Assembly (NCBI GenBank): GCA_021850835.1
Contig: JAJZKS010000080.1
Span: 1-7,588, forward strand
Direction of reading: 5' to 3'
Source: Thermoplasmata archaeon
GTDB lineage: Archaea; Thermoplasmatota; Thermoplasmata; Thermoplasmatales; Thermoplasmataceae
DNA: 7,588 nt
In this document: in pieces, positions 6,304 to 7,588 of the stretch
Layout of the letters: every line of letters starts with the position of its first letter
How positions within the stretch are numbered: the first letter of the stretch is position 1
The notes under the pieces: model-generated
Seen by the model: the letters and a program-made list of their open reading frames with translations, nothing else
Databases searched by the model: none
What the model was told of the DNA's origin: nothing
Program-made: the position numbers and the translations under genes

Positions 6304-7413
6304 TTGAATCTCTATGAATATATGGGAAAGGAGATTTTCAGGAAATATGGAATACCTGTTCCCGAAGGGTATGTGGTAGAAAAATCAGCCGATGTTAAGG
6401 AATACAAGAAACCTGTCGTTGTCAAATCCCAAATTTTGCTCGGAGGAAGAGGCAAGTCAGGCGGAATTAAGTTTGCAAAAAGCCAGGCAGAACTGAAGGG
6501 CGCTGCCGAGGAACTCCTGGGTGCAAAGATCAGGGGCCTCACTGTGACCAAGGTGTTAGTAGAGGACATGGTCAACATTAAGAAGGAATATTATGTCAGT
6601 TTCGCGCTGAACAGGTCGGAAAGGTCTCCAATGCTCATAGCAAGCGCCTCTGGCGGTGTAGAGATTGAATCAGTCCCGCATTCTGAAATTTTCACAAGAA
6701 AAATAGACCCTCTTCTGGGCTACTCGGACTTCATAGGCCGGGAAGCAACCAAGTTCATGAAGCTCGACAAGAACATAGCGGCACAGTTCAGGGACATCCT
6801 CGGGAAACTTTACAGGGTATTTTCCGAGGAGGACTGTGAACTTGTTGAAATAAACCCCCTCATGGAAACTGCAGAAGGCCAGCTCATTGCGGCTGATGCA
6901 AAAGTCGTAATGGACAGTGACTCATTCTTCAGGCACAAGGACATCAACATCACAGACCCTGAGAAGACGCCCCTTGAACTGGAGGCCCAGTCCAAAGGAT
7001 ATGCTTTTGTTGAGCTGGATGGAAATATTGGTGTAATTGCCAATGGAGCTGGGCTTACAATGGCGACACTGGATGCACTTACCCTCCACAAGGGAAAGCC
7101 GAGAAACTTCCTTGACCTCGGAGGCACGGATAATGTTGAGATTGTAGCACAGGCGTTTGACCTTGTGCTCAAGGCAAACCCCAAGGCAATACTGGTAAAC
7201 ATATTCGGCGGCGTCACAAAAGGTGATACAGTGGCAAACGGAATCGTAGAGGCAAAGAAAAGATTCAGCATCACAAAGCCAATTGTTGTGAGGCTCAGCG
7301 GAGTTCACGAGGAAGAGGGCAGAAAGATCCTCAAGGATGCCGGAATAGATTCGTTCCCTACAATGATGGAGGCAATAAAGGCAGTAGTAAAAGTGGCAGG
7401 TGAGGCACAGTGA
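6304..7413 (+). CDS. sucC: Succinyl-CoA synthetase, beta subunit
   Basis: A 369-residue ADP-forming succinate-CoA ligase beta subunit, a cytosolic TCA-cycle enzyme that with the alpha subunit interconverts succinyl-CoA plus ADP and phosphate with succinate, CoA and ATP. The ATP-grasp domain (about 1-230) shows the N-terminal MNLYEY, nucleotide loop [14 protein letters not shown] (41-54) and the metal-site pair N184 in VEINPL and D198 in ADAK. The C-terminal ligase domain shows [14 protein letters not shown] (240-253), DLGGTDN (271-277), [10 protein letters not shown] (299-308) and [11 protein letters not shown] (330-340). It is slightly shorter than the 388-residue E. coli protein. Translation starts at TTG, chosen from family alignment and the ribosome site. 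It overlaps sucD by four bases (GTGA), so the two subunits are translationally coupled. ADP versus GDP preference cannot be read from the sequence. Confidence 0.97.
   Translation: MNLYEYMGKEIFRKYGIPVPEGYVVEKSADVKEYKKPVVVKSQILLGGRGKSGGIKFAKSQAELKGAAEELLGAKIRGLTVTKVLVEDMVNIKKEYYVSFALNRSERSPMLIASASGGVEIESVPHSEIFTRKIDPLLGYSDFIGREATKFMKLDKNIAAQFRDILGKLYRVFSEEDCELVEINPLMETAEGQLIAADAKVVMDSDSFFRHKDINITDPEKTPLELEAQSKGYAFVELDGNIGVIANGAGLTMATLDALTLHKGKPRNFLDLGGTDNVEIVAQAFDLVLKANPKAILVNIFGGVTKGDTVANGIVEAKKRFSITKPIVVRLSGVHEEEGRKILKDAGIDSFPTMMEAIKAVVKVAGEAQ
7398..7403 (+). promoter_or_regulatory. Ribosome binding site for sucD
   Basis: AGGTGA lies 6 bases before the GTG at 7410, inside the last codons of sucC, and fixes the GTG as the sucD start. 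Confidence 0.7.
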
Positions 7414-7588
7414 CAGTTTTGGTAGATAAGAACACGAAGGTAATAGTACAGGGAATAACCGGTCATCAGGGCTCTTTCCACGCGGGAGAGATGCTTAAGT
7501 TTGGAACAAGAATAGTTGCAGGCACTTCCCCAGGCAAAGGCGGAACCAAATTCCAGGACAAGGTTCCCATTGTGGACAGCGTTTCCGA
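7410..7588 (+). CDS. sucD: Succinyl-CoA synthetase, alpha subunit (5' part, cut by window end)
   Basis: The first 59 codons of the CoA-binding alpha subunit, which in the family also carries the phosphorylated histidine (outside this window). From the GTG the protein reads [20 protein letters not shown], followed by GSFHAGEML and then TSPGKGG at residues 39-45; the family equivalents are GFTGSQGTFH and TPGKGG, the CoA-binding loop of the Rossmann domain. The GTGA overlap with the sucC stop and the AGGTGA site show a two-gene operon. Nothing in the visible part is broken; the rest lies beyond the right edge. Confidence 0.95.
   Translation, partial: MTVLVDKNTKVIVQGITGHQGSFHAGEMLKFGTRIVAGTSPGKGGTKFQDKVPIVDSVS

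Noticed and set aside
6322..7413. ATG at 6322 as the sucC start
   Set aside because: It would delete the conserved MNLYEY N-terminus and leaves GGTGAG 21 bases away, whereas TTG at 6304 has the site next to it.
115..7588. A defence, mobile or otherwise new multi-gene system
   Set aside because: All seven genes fall in recognisable metabolic, redox, nucleotide or chaperone families with uniform codon style; no transposase, integrase, nuclease, toxin or repeat array is present.

Overview
The window looks like chromosomal DNA from a Thermoplasmatales archaeon (the Thermoplasma/Ferroplasma/Cuniculiplasma group). The evidence is a group II chaperonin very close to the Thermoplasma alpha thermosome, a thioredoxin reductase that has lost the NADPH phosphate-binding arginines as Thermoplasma TrxR has, strong use of AGG/AGA arginine codons, archaeal TATA-type promoters, and genes that lack a Shine-Dalgarno site where they head a transcript but carry a good one where they are internal. 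The genus cannot be settled from the sequence. All seven genes are on the + strand and tightly packed, and no stretch without a gene exceeds about 115 bases.

Layout. 1-114: promoter region whose first 26 bases are an exact inverted copy of part of the first gene. 115-1865: two-gene operon encoding a thiolase-fold protein and its DUF35 (zinc ribbon plus OB-fold) partner, overlapping by ATGA. 1904-3484: a double-length ThyX-like protein with one intact-looking and one degenerate half. 3588-5234: thermosome alpha subunit with its own promoter, leader, ribosome binding site and a preceding palindrome. 5289-6254: thioredoxin reductase-like flavoprotein, probably leaderless. 6304-7588: succinyl-CoA synthetase operon, complete sucC with a TTG start followed by the first 59 codons of sucD with a GTG start.

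Functionally this is mostly housekeeping: protein folding, thiol redox control, TCA cycle/CoA-ester metabolism, and CoA-ester chemistry by the thiolase/DUF35 pair. The points worth a second look are the thiolase-fold protein, in which both cysteines expected for catalysis appear to be replaced; the tandem ThyX-like protein; the reductase with no recognisable NADPH motif; and the inverted duplicate at the left edge, which is either a recent rearrangement or an assembly artefact. I see no CRISPR array, RNA gene, insertion sequence or defence system, and no convincing novel multi-gene system.
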